From NCBI GenBank assembly GCA_964036045.1, contig OZ038389.1:40736064-40800063 (forward strand): a stretch of DNA of 64,000 nt, in the 5' to 3' direction. This DNA comes from Eutreptiella sp. 'Long Island Sound 2002' (Eukaryota; Euglenozoa; Euglenophyceae; Eutreptiales; Eutreptiaceae). The position numbers and the translations under genes were made by a program. Positions 29,795-40,907 of this stretch are shown in pieces; within the stretch, counting starts at the first letter, position 1, and each line of letters opens with the position of its first letter. Below the pieces are notes generated by a model. The model did no database searches. It was not told the DNA's origin and worked only from the letters and a program-made list of their open reading frames with translations.

Positions 29795-30085
29795 TTCTAC
29801 CCCACTTTGACCCTATTTGTACCCCACTTTGACCCTCTTTTTACCCCACTTGGACACCTTTTTTTACCCCACTTTGACCCTATTTTTACCCCATTTGGAC
29901 CCTTTTTTTTACCCCAGTTTGACACTATCTTTGCCCCACTTTGACCCTACTCTTACCCCACTTTGAGCCTACTCTCACCCCACTTTGACCCTATTTTTAC
30001 CGCATTTTCGCCCTATTTTTTCTCCACTTTGACCCTATGTTTACCCCACTTTGACCTCATTTTTACCCCACTGTGACCCGATTTT
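29795..30085. repeat. Degenerate ACCCCACTTTGACCCTATTTTT minisatellite
   Basis: About a dozen imperfect copies of a unit of 22-25 bp built from ACCCCACTTTGACCC and a T-run. No coding potential. Confidence 0.9.
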
Positions 30086-30119
30086 TACTCTGCACCACAG
30101 GCACCCAATTCCTGTATCC

Positions 30120-30547
30120 ACTTCCCCATCCCGTCTAGGCTGCGCGTCTGCCGGCAGCTCTTGCACTGAATGTTCAACAAAACTGGTGAAGGCTCTGGCA
30201 GCAACCCTCAAATGACCTATTGAAACCAGAGGTTTAGAAGCTGCAGCCATTGGCCTCTACTGTATCTCCACCTGGATCCTGAACTTCCCTTTTCCGATCA
30301 AAGATAAAAGTGGCAGACGACCTTTATCATTCATGGGCCACTGATGCTCCATGGTCTGTGCACTCAAACTGCACAACATATCCGCCTCCAACCTGGAGTC
30401 TGGTGTATATCCTTGGTTGCTCAGAAAAACTTGCAACTCCTTTGAAGCCCAAGCTCTCCAAAAACCCCACGGCTGGCCTGGCCCTTCATCAACTATCCTT
30501 ACGACCTGTGACATTGTATTAGCAATCTCGACCACACGGTCACGCAA
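30120..30547 (-). pseudogene. Old Penelope-like RT fragment
   Basis: A single minus-strand frame matches the DKG-to-RT region of the two large elements: QVVRIVDEGPGQPWGFWRAW aligns with the VRIVDKG...WGF..AW segment, KGRLPLLSLIGKGKFR with KGRLCILYVLAKAKS...W, and, after one in-frame TAG at 30257, HLRVAARAFTSF with QLRLAARSFTCM. It lacks the RT catalytic motifs and the GIY-YIG part. It is much more diverged than the two long copies, so it represents another lineage or an older insertion. Confidence 0.65.
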
Positions 30548-33500
30548 CTCCCTAGTCGCATTGAACTGTGAAAGGGGTAATATCTAGTGCACCTTGAGCT
30601 GGCTAAGTTTTCAGCGTACTCGCCTTTTTTTTTTCAGGCTAAGTACTGCAGCTTTGTGGGATGACGTCCCGCAACAGGGAAGGGGGTCATGTGCACGTAA
30701 CACCGAGTTACCATGTGGTATTATAGTGGGTACAAAATGTCCATCAATTGTTGTAACCATACGAGCTGCTGTTCACACATGTTTATACTAAGGAGTGCAG
30801 AGGCACTCTGGCTCACCACATATATCCCCTTGATTGTTGGCGGGCCTCTCAAAAGCCCTGCGCATAGTGGGCGGCACCGCGTGCACCAACACTATTTTTG
30901 CAAGCACTGCCTGTTTTCAGTGCGGGGGATATGCATACATTTTACAAGCACGTGTACAGCACAAGTCAGTAGAGGCTTTTGGGCCGGTGTAAGGTGGGGC
31001 ACAGTGACAGAGGTCGGTTTTACCAAAAGAATGTTGAGTTCTTTGGCCAAGCCATCAATTCCTCTAGAAAGAAAATGTCACTGAACATAATCCCCTGCTT
31101 TTTGCAATGACCTTCACCGTTGTTAGAGCTCCTCCAGCCGCTTGTGCTTGCCCCCCGCCGGTGGGGCGGTGTGGACGCGGGATGGTACTCCGGGTGGGAC
31201 GGCATTAAGGGCCCAATGGTGGAAACGAAACCACCAGGACCTCTCTACGAAACAACCCTGTACGTTGTCCAATACATACTATAGGGGTACATGGGTCCAC
31301 TCAGCCAAACTTGTACGCCGGATCATTTCGTGGATCTTCTACACCCGCGCCAGCGGTTGTTCCATGGTTCGTCAGTTGTTGCACCGGCGCACAAGTGGTT
31401 TTTTAAATGTACAAGCACAACATGTGCACATGGATCATGGCATCTTAACATGACAAGTGGGGGTTGCAACATTTCCCCTCATTGGTGTGCGCGGCACCTT
31501 GGACAAGCTGGAGTAAGGGGTTCGTTGGGCAAAAACAATAGGAGGGGACCTCCCGACTTGGCGCCTACGCCCCGGGCCGCCAACGGTGAGTTTGGGGCTC
31601 AAACTCTGGATTTGGGAAGGTCATGTGTTAATGCAGAAGGTTGCTGCAGTAGTGTGGAGCCTGAAGCGTTGGGACAGTGCAATGGCCAAAACGGAAAGGA
31701 GGCGTGCTTGTTGTTGTTGTTGTTGCTTGCCAGCTAGCTAGCTAGCTCGCTCGCTCGCTATAAGGGGGGTGGGGTGTAGTAGTATGGCAATATTGCACTT
31801 TGTGCCCCCCAGCAACCCCAACCCCACTACCAGGTGCACTCTGGCGGGCCTGGTGCACCCCCCATTTTGAGGTCCAGAACATGTTGTGGAAAGTATTTAG
31901 ATGGGTAGAGAGGGTTTACAAAGGTGTTCGAAGGGCTAAAAATAGGGCATGACATCACTGGTTCCATAAACGACGAAAACACCACCGGGCATTGTTTGCG
32001 CAAAGGGAGGGGGGGGGGGGGGTACAGCATTCTGTGGCACCCTGCAGCATGCTTCAAAACACTCCACCCCCATAAACAAGTGGCGTAGCATGCTACGGCA
32101 TGTTGTGACTGCAGTGGTATCATGCGGATGTCCATGGATCTACAGAGGCATGTGATGGTGCACTTTGTAGCGACTTGTTCAGTAATAGGCCCTCAATGAT
32201 GTTCAATGCTCTGTGATGCTTTGACTAGCACAGTTACTATACATGTTCAAGCCCAAGCATGCCGTATTTGGACAGTTACAGTTCGCACATGAATTCTGTC
32301 ACGCACCATCGGTAGCCATTGCATTAGCACTGCAACAGCCACACGCTAGAATGTACATGAGGCGCTGCATATTCTAGGAGTGGCACAACTGCAACCGAGT
32401 GCACCCTGTATTGTGGAATTAATTGAGACCTCCAGTAGCTCTCTCCAGTAGCTTGAGACCTCCAGAAGCTTCCTCTAGGAAAATGGTTCCTTAGGGTGAG
32501 AAACGAACTGCGACAAATACCTCGTCTAACACTGCCACGGCACTGATTCCCAATACAGGGCGGCAACCAAACAGCTTGCAGGATAACCAAAAGGAATATA
32601 ATGCATCTAGTTGTGATCAGTGGGTTTCCCTCTATGGCAAATCGTTATTAAGATCAGTGCAGCCAAGTAGTCCCTTGGTGCGCGGTAGAAGTTTCAACTT
32701 TGTTCTAGGCTGGACAGAAACCCTTCGAAGAGTTAGGGGAAAAAAAAAGGAACACACAGGTGCTTATTTCTCTATTGTTTTCATGGTGTTCCTGGGGTCA
32801 CTTGGGGGCTTTGAGTGTTGGCCTACCCAGGAGGATGCTTCGAGCCCCGCCCTGTTTGTTTGCTCTGTCACATTGTTAAAACATCCTTTGTTATCCCAGC
32901 AGCATTTTAGCGCCAGAACGCCCGCTGGAACATTCTGACCTTTCTAATTGTCATTGTAACACAGCAAGCATAAATTCTCAAACTTAGACCCCTGTCCCTA
33001 GTATAAAGAGGCGCAAGAATGAGCTACAAAAGGTATGGTGCAGTGTTTGCCATTGGAGTGCATCTAGAAACAACCGTACCCTTTTCAGCATTTAGATGGA
33101 TTACACGATTAGAGAATAGAGGGTTGGTTGAGTAGAGGGTGAGACAATGAGAGGATTAGAGGATCCCCTCCCCCTCCATGGGCTCAACCCCCCCCTTCCT
33201 CCGGTGCAATGACCTTGTTCCTCCTCTCCCCCCCCCTCCATCCCCTTTGCCATTATTGCCTCACCATCCCCATCCTCCCTTTCCTTCTCCCACGCCTTCT
33301 CCAAACACTTCCACCGGACTCCAGCCCCATGGTACCTTCCAAACTCTTTCTTCCCCCACTTCTCCTTCCAGCCCCTCTTCTTCCACGCCTCTTGGACATA
33401 ACATTCCTCCGTCCCTGAATCCCCATCCCTGCCCTTCATCACCACCACCTTCCCCAACGAAAGGACGCCTCGGATCTACCCAGGGGAAGGGGGGGGGGGG

Positions 33501-34816
33501 GGGCGGGGGACGATCGGCAAAGCGCGGCCATACAGGCATATTCGGTCATTGCACTTTCAGTTCAGTTCCTTGTAGGTTCCCGACAAGTTGGATGCTTGAG
33601 GACATTATAGAGTGCAGCAGGAGGCTGGGGGCCAAAAGACAGCACCAGGCCCCTCCAGAGTGAATCTGTCAGTCAGTTGGTTAATCTATGGAAGAGGCCG
33701 TCATTCCCTGGTATCGGAACGGAGTGGAGCAACGCTTAGCCCTGGAGGACAGCAATGCATATGGACCTCAAGGAGTATGAAGGCTGGCCTTTGATCGTTG
33801 GGGCAGGGGGCCTGAAGGGGGTCGAACCGGCGATGAAACTGCGAGAAAAAGGTGTTGGGCGCAGCAACTGGGTTGGGGTGAATCAAGTGAGGCAAAACAC
33901 GTCCAAATATGTTGCTCTATTTGTCATGCATCCAGGTGGGGTGGGGTAGACTGGATGCTGGCGGTTTTCGACAGACAATTGCCCAGGCTGCATGCAGCAC
34001 GCATGCTCAAGGGACACCAACCTCACGGACCGTAAGTCGATTAGTCATTCTTTCTTTCGTTTCGCGCCGTGTATCCAAATGTGCCCTCCCGGTAATCCCG
34101 GAGCATGTCAGCCCCAAAGGGTGAGTGTGTTCCCGCAAGCGATGGGGCCAACACAACAATGATTTCTGTCTCCATGTGTCCTCAGTTGACGTCAACAGCC
34201 CCATCCCCGTGTCGACCTGCTTGCGTTCAACGGGGCTCGCAAGTGTGTTCACAGAAGTTTCTAAAAATGACATTGGCAAACCGCAAGGCGGAAGGAGATG
34301 CGCGAGGAAAAGAAACGGGATTATCTCCTGGTGCCGCTCCAATGTGTTGGGACAGGGGCATCAGACAAGACTGTGGGATGTCGCACATTGTGAGACGTTG
34401 GGGTGTCCACAGGTCGCCCCACCGGACCATGCTTTCTGCAAACATCTTGTGGTCGATACCACGCCCTCGCGAGTTCGGCCGCTGAGGCCAACTCTGTATA
34501 ACGCTCCTTAACAGAACAGGCAGAGCAGTCGAGCTGTGTCCGCAAAACACTTCATTGTCCCCGATTCTCGGCCACCAATCGTCAATTCAGCACCCAAGAT
34601 TTGAACAAAAAAGTGCCGTTGGTTGTCACTAGATGCCAGCAAATTGCATGTCCCCATGCATCGACATGTGGTGGGGGTGGGAGCGGGGCGCCCGACGTGC
34701 TTGGACAAGCTCGAGTTTGCGCAAAGCGAGGGAGGGCCGCACTGCTCCGCATCGTCCTTACGAACTGCCGCGCTCCATTGGTCCGACAGAGCTCGTCTGG
34801 AGGGAGGGTGCTCTCT
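30548..34816. other. Long stretch without a supported gene
   Basis: No exon with recognisable homology on either strand. It contains (GTT)n then (GCTA)n(GCTC)n at about 31712-31760, G-runs at 31999-32020 and 33489-33505, and a pyrimidine-rich region at 33180-33480. Several ORFs of 60-160 codons overlap each other and look like chance. The 3' UTR of the ENY2-like gene adjoins 34816. Confidence 0.55.
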
Positions 34817-35069
34817 CTAAGGGGCCATGCTCTGGCGGATGAGCCGTTCGACATCGTAGTGCACAGACGCCGGGACGGTCTCGAACGCAAAGGACGTTGC
34901 TGCCTTTTCCAGCTTGTCACTGGTCATGTCTTCGCCTGCAGCTTCTGCGTCTGCAATGGCCTTCCTGCAGTGCTCCTCCAAGGCCTTGTCCCATTCACAC
35001 TCCGTCAAGCGCTGGACCAGCACTTCGTCAATCTTCGTGTAGTCTTGCGGTGTCAAACTGGACATGTTA
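34817..35069 (-). CDS. ENY2: ENY2/Sus1-like transcription and mRNA-export factor
   Basis: A small helical adaptor of 82 residues from ATG 35065, stop TAG at 34817. The pattern matches ENY2/Sus1: V.QRLTECEWDKALEEHC near the start, MTSDKLEKAA in the middle, and FETVPASVHYDVERLIRQ at the end, corresponding to RL.E.GW...LK..C, T.DDL and A..LVP..V...LL..IR. ENY2 proteins are normally about 90-100 residues and work in the SAGA deubiquitinase module and the TREX-2 export complex in the nucleus. The ATG lies four bases after an acceptor (TTTTTTCGCAG/TAAC), so the gene appears to have a 5'-UTR intron. The homology is low-identity but collinear over the full length. Confidence 0.75.
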
Positions 35070-35099
35070 CTGCGAAAAAAAGAAACACACTCAGAAAGG

Positions 35100-35700
35100 C
35101 AAAGAGCAGGGGTTGGGGGGGCTACATGGGGGCTGGCTTGGGGGGTGAAGGGTATTCCTCTTGGGGGGTGAGCTTGGACCCCCTCATCACCACTCTCTCT
35201 CTAGCGGGCCTTCCTCTGGGTCTTTGCCTTGGCCTCTCACGGTGGCCCCTCCTTGCGGCCTCTCTTGGTGACGTCTCTCAGTGTCCTCTTTCGGATCGCC
35301 GTCTCGCCGGCTCCTCTTGCCGTCCTGTCTCTACAGCCCAACCTGGCGACCGCTGCCAACAATCACTCGTGCTGACTCCCCTCGACGGCACCTCTCAGCG
35401 CCCCCCTCACAACGTCCGTAGCGTCTCCTGGTGCTCTTTCACAGTCGGCTTTCTCTGCGGGCTTTCCGCATGGTCGCTCTCAATGGACCTTGTCAGCGGC
35501 CCGGGCGGTTGCTCTTGGTGGCCTCCCGCTGGGTCCTCTCTCGGTGGCCACTCTCAGCGGCCCCTCTCATTGACCCTCCTTGTTGGCCTCTGTCGGCGTC
35601 CCGTCATGGCGAGGTGCTTGAAAGAGGCTCTATTGGTGGATGGAAGGACCGCTTCACCGCCAGTGAAGAAAATTACACGGGGTGATGGCTGGTATGCTCA
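35100..35700. repeat. Degenerate pyrimidine-rich minisatellite in ENY2-like 5' intron
   Basis: Loose repeats of GGCCTCTCTCGGTGGCC-like units. It generates a spurious 383-codon ORF on the plus strand (34601-35752) with low-complexity composition. Confidence 0.55.
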
Positions 35701-36760
35701 CCGGGGACTGAACCTCGGCCAGGATGCGATGGCGGGAGCACACTGCAGGTAGAAGTGTGGCGTTGCTAGCGCACAGCGACCCTTCACGAAAACTGTGTAA
35801 CGTGCCACCCGACACCTTCATGATGCATACAGTCGGTCAAGGTGCCGTCTGGGAAGGCAGGCCGAAAGGACGAGAAAAAGCTCGCGGAATCACATGCCGC
35901 CAGCGGGGGGGCTGAGGGGGCATGCGACTTATGTTGAAATCCCCCCGAAGCAATTCTGGAGAATTGCACGCGTGCACTGGCGGCAAACAGCACAAAGCGC
36001 AGAAAGAAAACAGGCTCGTCAATGGCCTACAGGACCATAGGTACCCTGCTGTCGCAGGATGGATTCAACAGGGGTGTCAAACCAGATAGTACAGGAAAAT
36101 CGCAGCACCAGTCCGCACAAAAGGCTGTGCAGACTCCTGGGTGAGGCATATGCCAGGAGGCATACGCACCTGCTGACCACACAGCGTGACCCCCGAGCCA
36201 GTGGTGCAGCCGAAAAAAACAGGGTGTCCCCAGCGGAAGGTACATCATAGACTACATGGCGGCACCACTCCAGTGTGCTGTCAACGTGCCACGGGGTACG
36301 GCACAGGGGCGGCTCCCAGCCAGGGTTCGACCCCGAGGGGTGTTCAACCGTTTCAGGGGTTGTAGGGGGGGGGGGTCTCCCATCCCCCCCCGAAGCCCCC
36401 CCCCGCTTTGTTGACCCAAACCTTGGGGGTCGGCGGGTCGGGCGGTCAGCCGCCGGGGGCGGTGGGTACCCGACATACCTACCTCAAAACCGGGGGGGGG
36501 GGGGGCGACTCCTTGGTCCTGGACGCCAACTCCTCCCCCCCCCCCCAACTGGCCATTGGCCGAAGGCCCCCTGGGCGCAATCATCATTCACACTACAGTT
36601 TTCGTGGTCCAAAGGATATGCTATGAACAATCAGAATGAACCGCTAAGCATTTATCCGTCACTAATCCATTTCATATCTACAATTTCACGAGACTGAGGT
36701 GTCATGATAATGAGTAGGGCGGCAGCGACGTGTTGCCTGCATGGTGCTGTACGGTCTGTC
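35701..36760. other. Intergenic, no supported gene
   Basis: Contains G-runs at 36366-36377 and 36491-36505 and a C-run at 36536-36545. No exon recognised. Confidence 0.55.
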
Positions 36761-37108
36761 CTATAACCCACTGTGTCTGTAATCAAGCACTCCTTCGGCT
36801 CTCAGTACGGTGGGCTTCCTACCTTGTGTGTTGTGGGCTGTGTTAGATCCGCGGTATATATACCAAAAAAGGGAAAAGAGAAAACTATCATGTGTGCAAG
36901 AAGCGCCTGTGCTTCCTAGGCGCTGATACATCTGTGCTAGCGAAGCTAGCCGAGAAACAGAAGAGTGTCCTGCTGAAATAGTGCTTGCATCAGAGTCATA
37001 ATTTAGTATACGTGGCGTGTGACTGGATGTGTGACTAGATGGGGTGCTAGCCTCCTCATGCACCAAGTTGTCAAAAGGGGTAAGGAGCAGCTGCAGGTCC
37101 AGAGACAT
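36761..37108 (-). CDS. Candidate exon, Ser/Thr-rich, function unknown
   Basis: The minus-strand frame has a biased but protein-like composition (YDSDASTISAGHSSVSRLAS, LAQMYQRLGS). It follows the first copy of a duplicated 141-nt exon in the same orientation. No domain is recognised. The splice join to that exon is unresolved, because the nearest AG would give an intron of only about 28 nt. It could be part of a transposon-derived gene. Confidence 0.25.
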   Translation of the reverse strand: MSLDLQLLLTPFDNLVHEEASTPSSHTSSHTPRILNYDSDASTISAGHSSVSRLASLAQMYQRLGSTGASCTHDSFLFSLFWYIYRGSNTAHNTQGRKPTVLRAEGVLDYRHSGL

Positions 37109-37118
37109 GAGCAGCTAC

Positions 37119-37259
37119 GTGGCTGGGCTTTCTTCCAGCGGATAAAACCTTGGGGTTCCCAGGAAAGATCGGGCCACTGCGGGGTGCGAGGCTGTGGTTG
37201 ATGGGGTAGTGTGTTCATGATTGAGACTAAAGGTATCAAAACCTTGCGCTCAATGTCAG
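37119..37259 (-). CDS. Duplicated 141-nt symmetric exon, copy 1
   Basis: Bounded by CCATCCCCAG on the 5' side and CCAC/GTAGCTGC on the 3' side. The 141 nt are 47 codons in phase 1/1, reading ADIERKVLIPLVSIMNTL and later WPDLSWEPQGFIRWKKAQP. It differs from 38466-38606 at only one position seen by eye. No domain is recognised. Confidence 0.45.
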
Positions 37260-38062
37260 CTGGGGATGGCGGGGGGGGGGGGGGGGGCTGGGGGCTCAAT
37301 GGTTGGTACTGATTGACTGAATGCCCCCGCCATAGACACTTTCAGCCGTTAGTTCGAATGTTCATGTGTTCCGGGCAATTGCAAATGCAAAGTGTCCCCT
37401 TCTTGGTTGGGGTGCTCCACTATCTATGTACATAGCCGAGGTCAGCTTGCGTTGACGACCGTTCAGTGGGCGCCGCCCAGGGCAGGTTAGTTGCTGCATT
37501 CAAACCCAATACTCAGCCCGCCAAGAGAATAAAGCGTCAATCAAGGATCGACTGCATTCTACCACTACCCATGTTCCTCAGGCTGCTGATGCATGGCACT
37601 CACTCGGCCTTACCCTTGGTCCATGGAAGATTACGGTTTCACGGGGTAAACACTGGTGGTGGAGTTGAGAGAGAGAGGCATTCAGTAAACAGGGGGGGCC
37701 AGAGCCAAAAAAGCGCTGCTGGCCTAGGGGGGGAGAAAGACGGGAATGAGAAGAGGCATGCTCGTGGCGATCGGCCAGTTGCGATTGCCATCAGTCGAGT
37801 AGGATCGCCCAACATCCGTACTGCAGCTTGATATTTGTGAGTGATCCCATGTAGCTGTGCCACTGCCGGAGTCTATACCCCTGCTGCCCTGGGAGCTTCC
37901 TGGCAGTGGGGAGGGGGCTCCTGAGTCGTTAGCATCAAGTTCATTTTCAGGGAGTGCAAAAAGTTGCTTAGTGCGCAGAAAAACAGTGCTTCATCAGAGT
38001 GATTAGAAGACAAACCAAGCGTCAGACAGTGGTAGGCGACCCGAGGCCCGATCGGCTGTGTC
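37260..38062. other. Presumed intron or spacer
   Basis: G-run at 37270-37289. No recognisable coding sequence. Confidence 0.4.
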
Positions 38063-38400
38063 TCAGTCGTCCTGGTCAGGGTCCGCGTCAACAAAGGCCT
38101 GCACTACCTGCTGGTAGGCTAGGACCAAACGGGGCAGCCCCATGCACCACAGCCGCATTGTATCCTTGGGAACTCCAGCAATGCGTTGTGTTGTGATGCC
38201 AGGTTTCAGCGACCTGTCAGTGTCGACCTCCGTGATGACAACCGAATGGTCCATGGAGTGGACTCCGCCGTGTGTTTTCGACTCAGGCTGGCGCCTCGCA
38301 GGGTGCGGGACGCGCCGTCCGAGCCTGTGAGCCAGTGCGACAAGGAGACTGTATTGCTTTTGTTCCGGTATGGGTGGGTCAAGCGTCATGTCCTGTAGCT
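38063..38400 (-). CDS. Candidate terminal exon, function unknown
   Basis: The minus-strand frame contains QQLQDMTLDPPIPEQKQ, a basic stretch (HRLGRRVPHPARRQPE), KTHGGVHSMDHSVVITEV and an acidic end FVDADPDQDD with a stop at 38063. The composition is protein-like, but the family is unknown. It lies about 60-70 nt beyond the donor of the second 141-nt exon. The frame of that exon would have to shift through a short intron (candidate acceptor CACTGAG) or a frameshift. Confidence 0.35.
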
Positions 38401-38465
38401 GCTGGACGCTGCTGCCAGATGCTCAGTGACGGTCACATTGTCAATCAGATTGCGGTCCTGCCTAC

Positions 38466-38606
38466 GTGGCTGGGCTTTCTTCCAGCGGATAAAACCTTGG
38501 GGTTCCCAGGAGAGATCGGGCCACTGCGGGGTGCGAGGCTGTGGTTGATGGGGTAGTGTGTTCATGATTGAGACTAAAGGTATCAAAACCTTGCGCTCAA
38601 TGTCAG
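38466..38606 (-). CDS. Duplicated 141-nt symmetric exon, copy 2
   Basis: Same 47-codon phase 1/1 unit as 37119-37259, with acceptor CCATCCCCAG and donor CCAC/GTAGGCAGG. Similarity to copy 1 ends at the splice sites on the donor side and a few bases beyond the acceptor, where both copies run into G-rich sequence. Confidence 0.45.
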
Positions 38607-38619
38607 CTGGGGATGGCCC

Positions 38620-38760
38620 CTTGGGGGGGGGGGGGGGGGGCTGGGATGGGGGGGGGGGGCTGGGAGGGGCGATGGGGGGTTTGTTTGGGGGGGGGGGGTT
38701 AGGAGGGTCGGTGGGGGGGGGTCCAGGGCGATTTGGGGTGGAAAGGGGGGGGGGGGGCAC
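38620..38760. repeat. Cluster of long G-runs
   Basis: At least four separate G homopolymers of roughly 8-20 bases within 140 bp, with obvious G-quadruplex potential on the plus strand. On the minus strand the C-runs could act as a very strong polypyrimidine tract for the exon at 38606. Confidence 0.9.
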
Positions 38761-38804
38761 AGGCTCCCCTTACCTCCACGTGCCCTCCCTCTAACCATAG
38801 CATC

Positions 38805-39075
38805 ACCATAAACCTAACCCTAACCTTTGCAACCAGTTGGTTCGGCCATGCTAGCCATGTTGATTGGGCTGAACAAGATTCCCCAAATTTTGTTCATGGT
38901 TGCTTTTGCCACATCATTGCTCTCCATTGTGGACCCCCACACTAACTCTGATCCTAGCCTACGATTAGAGCTAGGGCTAGGGCTAGGGTTAGGGCTAGGG
39001 GTACGGGTAGGATTAGGACTAGGCGTAGGGGTTGGGGCGGGCGTTAGGGTCAGGGTTGGGTTTAAGGATAGTGTT
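38805..39075. repeat. Inverted degenerate telomere-like arrays
   Basis: CCTAACCCTAACC (38812-38825) is followed about 140 bp later by GGGCTAGGGTTAGGGCTAGGG-type repeats (about 38968-39075), which are in the opposite, TTAGGG, orientation. Units vary (GCTAGG, GGTAGG, GGTTGG). Confidence 0.75.
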
Positions 39076-39426
39076 GGGGTGCAAAGTGGGCAAAATTTTC
39101 CTTCGGGCACCTTTGGTGCCCATGGAGCGTTGCGTGCCTTCGGCGCCCATGGACGCCTAGGGGCCGGTGTCAGACTTAGAGTTGGGCTTTTGATTGTGCC
39201 TCTTCCTTGGTTCTAACATAGGTTAGCAAAGCAACACTCCCACAAGCTTCCCCAAAGGAAATGCCCTGACCCTTACACTTGGCCAAGGAGTGCCAGCATT
39301 AGCAAGGTGGCAGGGGAACGGACATGAACTTGAGGGCACCCAACCTGTACAGTACTATGCAGACACCAGGTGTCGACAAAACACAGCCAAAGAAAGGTGA
39401 CAGCAATTGTATGGCAGCTCAATGTA

Positions 39427-39975
39427 TCATAGCAGTATGGTGATGATGAACTGCCGGACATTGCTGCATATGCATACCAGGACGTGCATGTGTGGAGCGC
39501 TTTGTGACCTGCTTGCGCCCCCCCTAGGGGCCCCTGGCCAACAGTTAGTTGCCAAAGGTGTGTGGCACCCCGAGGAAATGGAAAGGCGCCCACTGTCAAG
39601 GCTGTAGTGAGAGCTGGCTTCGGTGCTAGGCGTGTCAAGCTGTCTACAACGGCGTGGTTGGACTTGGGTGTCAAGGGCCATTAAGCCCAGCTGATTCCAG
39701 GTCTCCTCAAGATCATCTGGCATGCCTGAGTCATGTAGACTCACTGTGGAAGCCGTGTCATCCGTGCTGGAGTCTGTGGATTGTTCGGAGTGAGATACCA
39801 TCTTAGTTGAAAGACTTGAAGATGAAGAGTCACCGTCTGAAAATTCAAGACGTTTAGAGATGGGTCCAGGATCATGGTGACCGGACGGATGGTCCATGCA
39901 TCTATACAACACCGGGGTGTCACGAACTGGTGTGATGACGTCCTGTATTTCCATGGAGCGAGGGACTGCTGGGGC
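39427..39975 (-). CDS. Candidate exon, Ser/Asp-rich, function unknown
   Basis: The minus-strand frame reads MEIQDVITPVRDTPVLYRCM, then an acidic Ser-rich segment (LEFSDGDSSSSSLSTKM, STDSSTDDTASTVSLHDSG) and DDLEETWNQLGLMALDTQ. It looks like a disordered regulatory region rather than noise. An acceptor-like GCCCCAGCAG lies just before the TCCCTCGC-ATG start region. It may be an upstream exon of the same unknown gene as 38606-38063. Confidence 0.35.
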   Translation of the reverse strand, partial: APAVPRSMEIQDVITPVRDTPVLYRCMDHPSGHHDPGPISKRLEFSDGDSSSSSLSTKMVSHSEQSTDSSTDDTASTVSLHDSGMPDDLEETWNQLGLMALDTQVQPRRCRQLDTPSTEASSHYSLDSGRLSISSGCHTPLATNCWPGAPRGGASRSQSAPHMHVLVCICSNVRQFIITILL

Positions 39976-40259
39976 CCGCCTAGGGATGGGGGGGGGGGGC
40001 AGGGGTAGTTGGCGTCCTAGGACCCGCGGAGTCGCCCCCCCCCCCCCCCTCGGGCTCAAAACTCTCCCCATGACACGCTAGTCATTTTGAATATAATCCA
40101 CATCATCACATTGTCACACCTTGGTATCATTTCCCCTTCAAAAACCACCATTGTTGCTTGTGTACTACGCTAGGAAATCTTTGAGAACAAACACTCAGGT
40201 CGTACCACTTGTACCATTTCTTCCCCGTCTTTGTGATCGGGTTGAGTACTAGGAGTTCG

Positions 40260-40500
40260 CCCCCCCCCCCTGACAGAGGCATGTTCCCTACAGTGGTGGA
40301 ACACTCCCCCACTATAGTATAGAATGGTTCTCTACACTTGCAGGACATCCCCCGTTACAGAGGAGGCATGTTCCCTTCAATTGTGGAACACCCCGCTACC
40401 GCCTAGGCATGTCCTGTGCGACAGTCTCGGCATGTTCCCTCTGGTAGTGGGACATCTTCCAATGCAGCACAGGCATGTTCCCTGTACTGATGGTCAGGCC
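40260..40500. repeat. Degenerate GGCATGTTCCCT repeat
   Basis: Four to five spaced copies of GGCATGTTCCCT followed by GTGGAACA(C/T)-like sequence, starting right after a C-run ending CCCTGACAG. Possibly the subterminal repeat of an unrecognised DNA transposon. Confidence 0.5.
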
Positions 40501-40907
40501 AATTGATTTGGCCAGTTCTTTATTGGGCATTTCATTTTCTCAAAAATGAGAGGGTGCTGTGAGTTCTATCATCACCTTCTCCCCCCCCCCCCCCGGACCA
40601 AAAAATGACCCAAGACATGCTGTGTTATCGCATCCTGCATACCTGGCACCAAACTTGTCTGGCAACTGACGGTAGGGTGGCCAAATGTGTACACTCAGTG
40701 AACCCGAAGGTCAGCTGCAAGGCACAAAGGGCAGAGCACAAAACACTTCACAACCAGATTGCTCTTAATCCATGTGGGTGCTGCTCTGCGCACACCAAGG
40801 TGTCAGACTAAATGTGTATTGTGCACAATTTGATTCGTCTTACCATTTTAGCCACATAACAGTGATGCCGCGTAGTGCAGACAATCACGGACGGGCATTC
40901 GCGGGGT

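Noticed and set aside
34601-35752. Plus-strand ORF of 383 codons
   Set aside because: Antisense to the ENY2-like exon and built from a pyrimidine-rich minisatellite.
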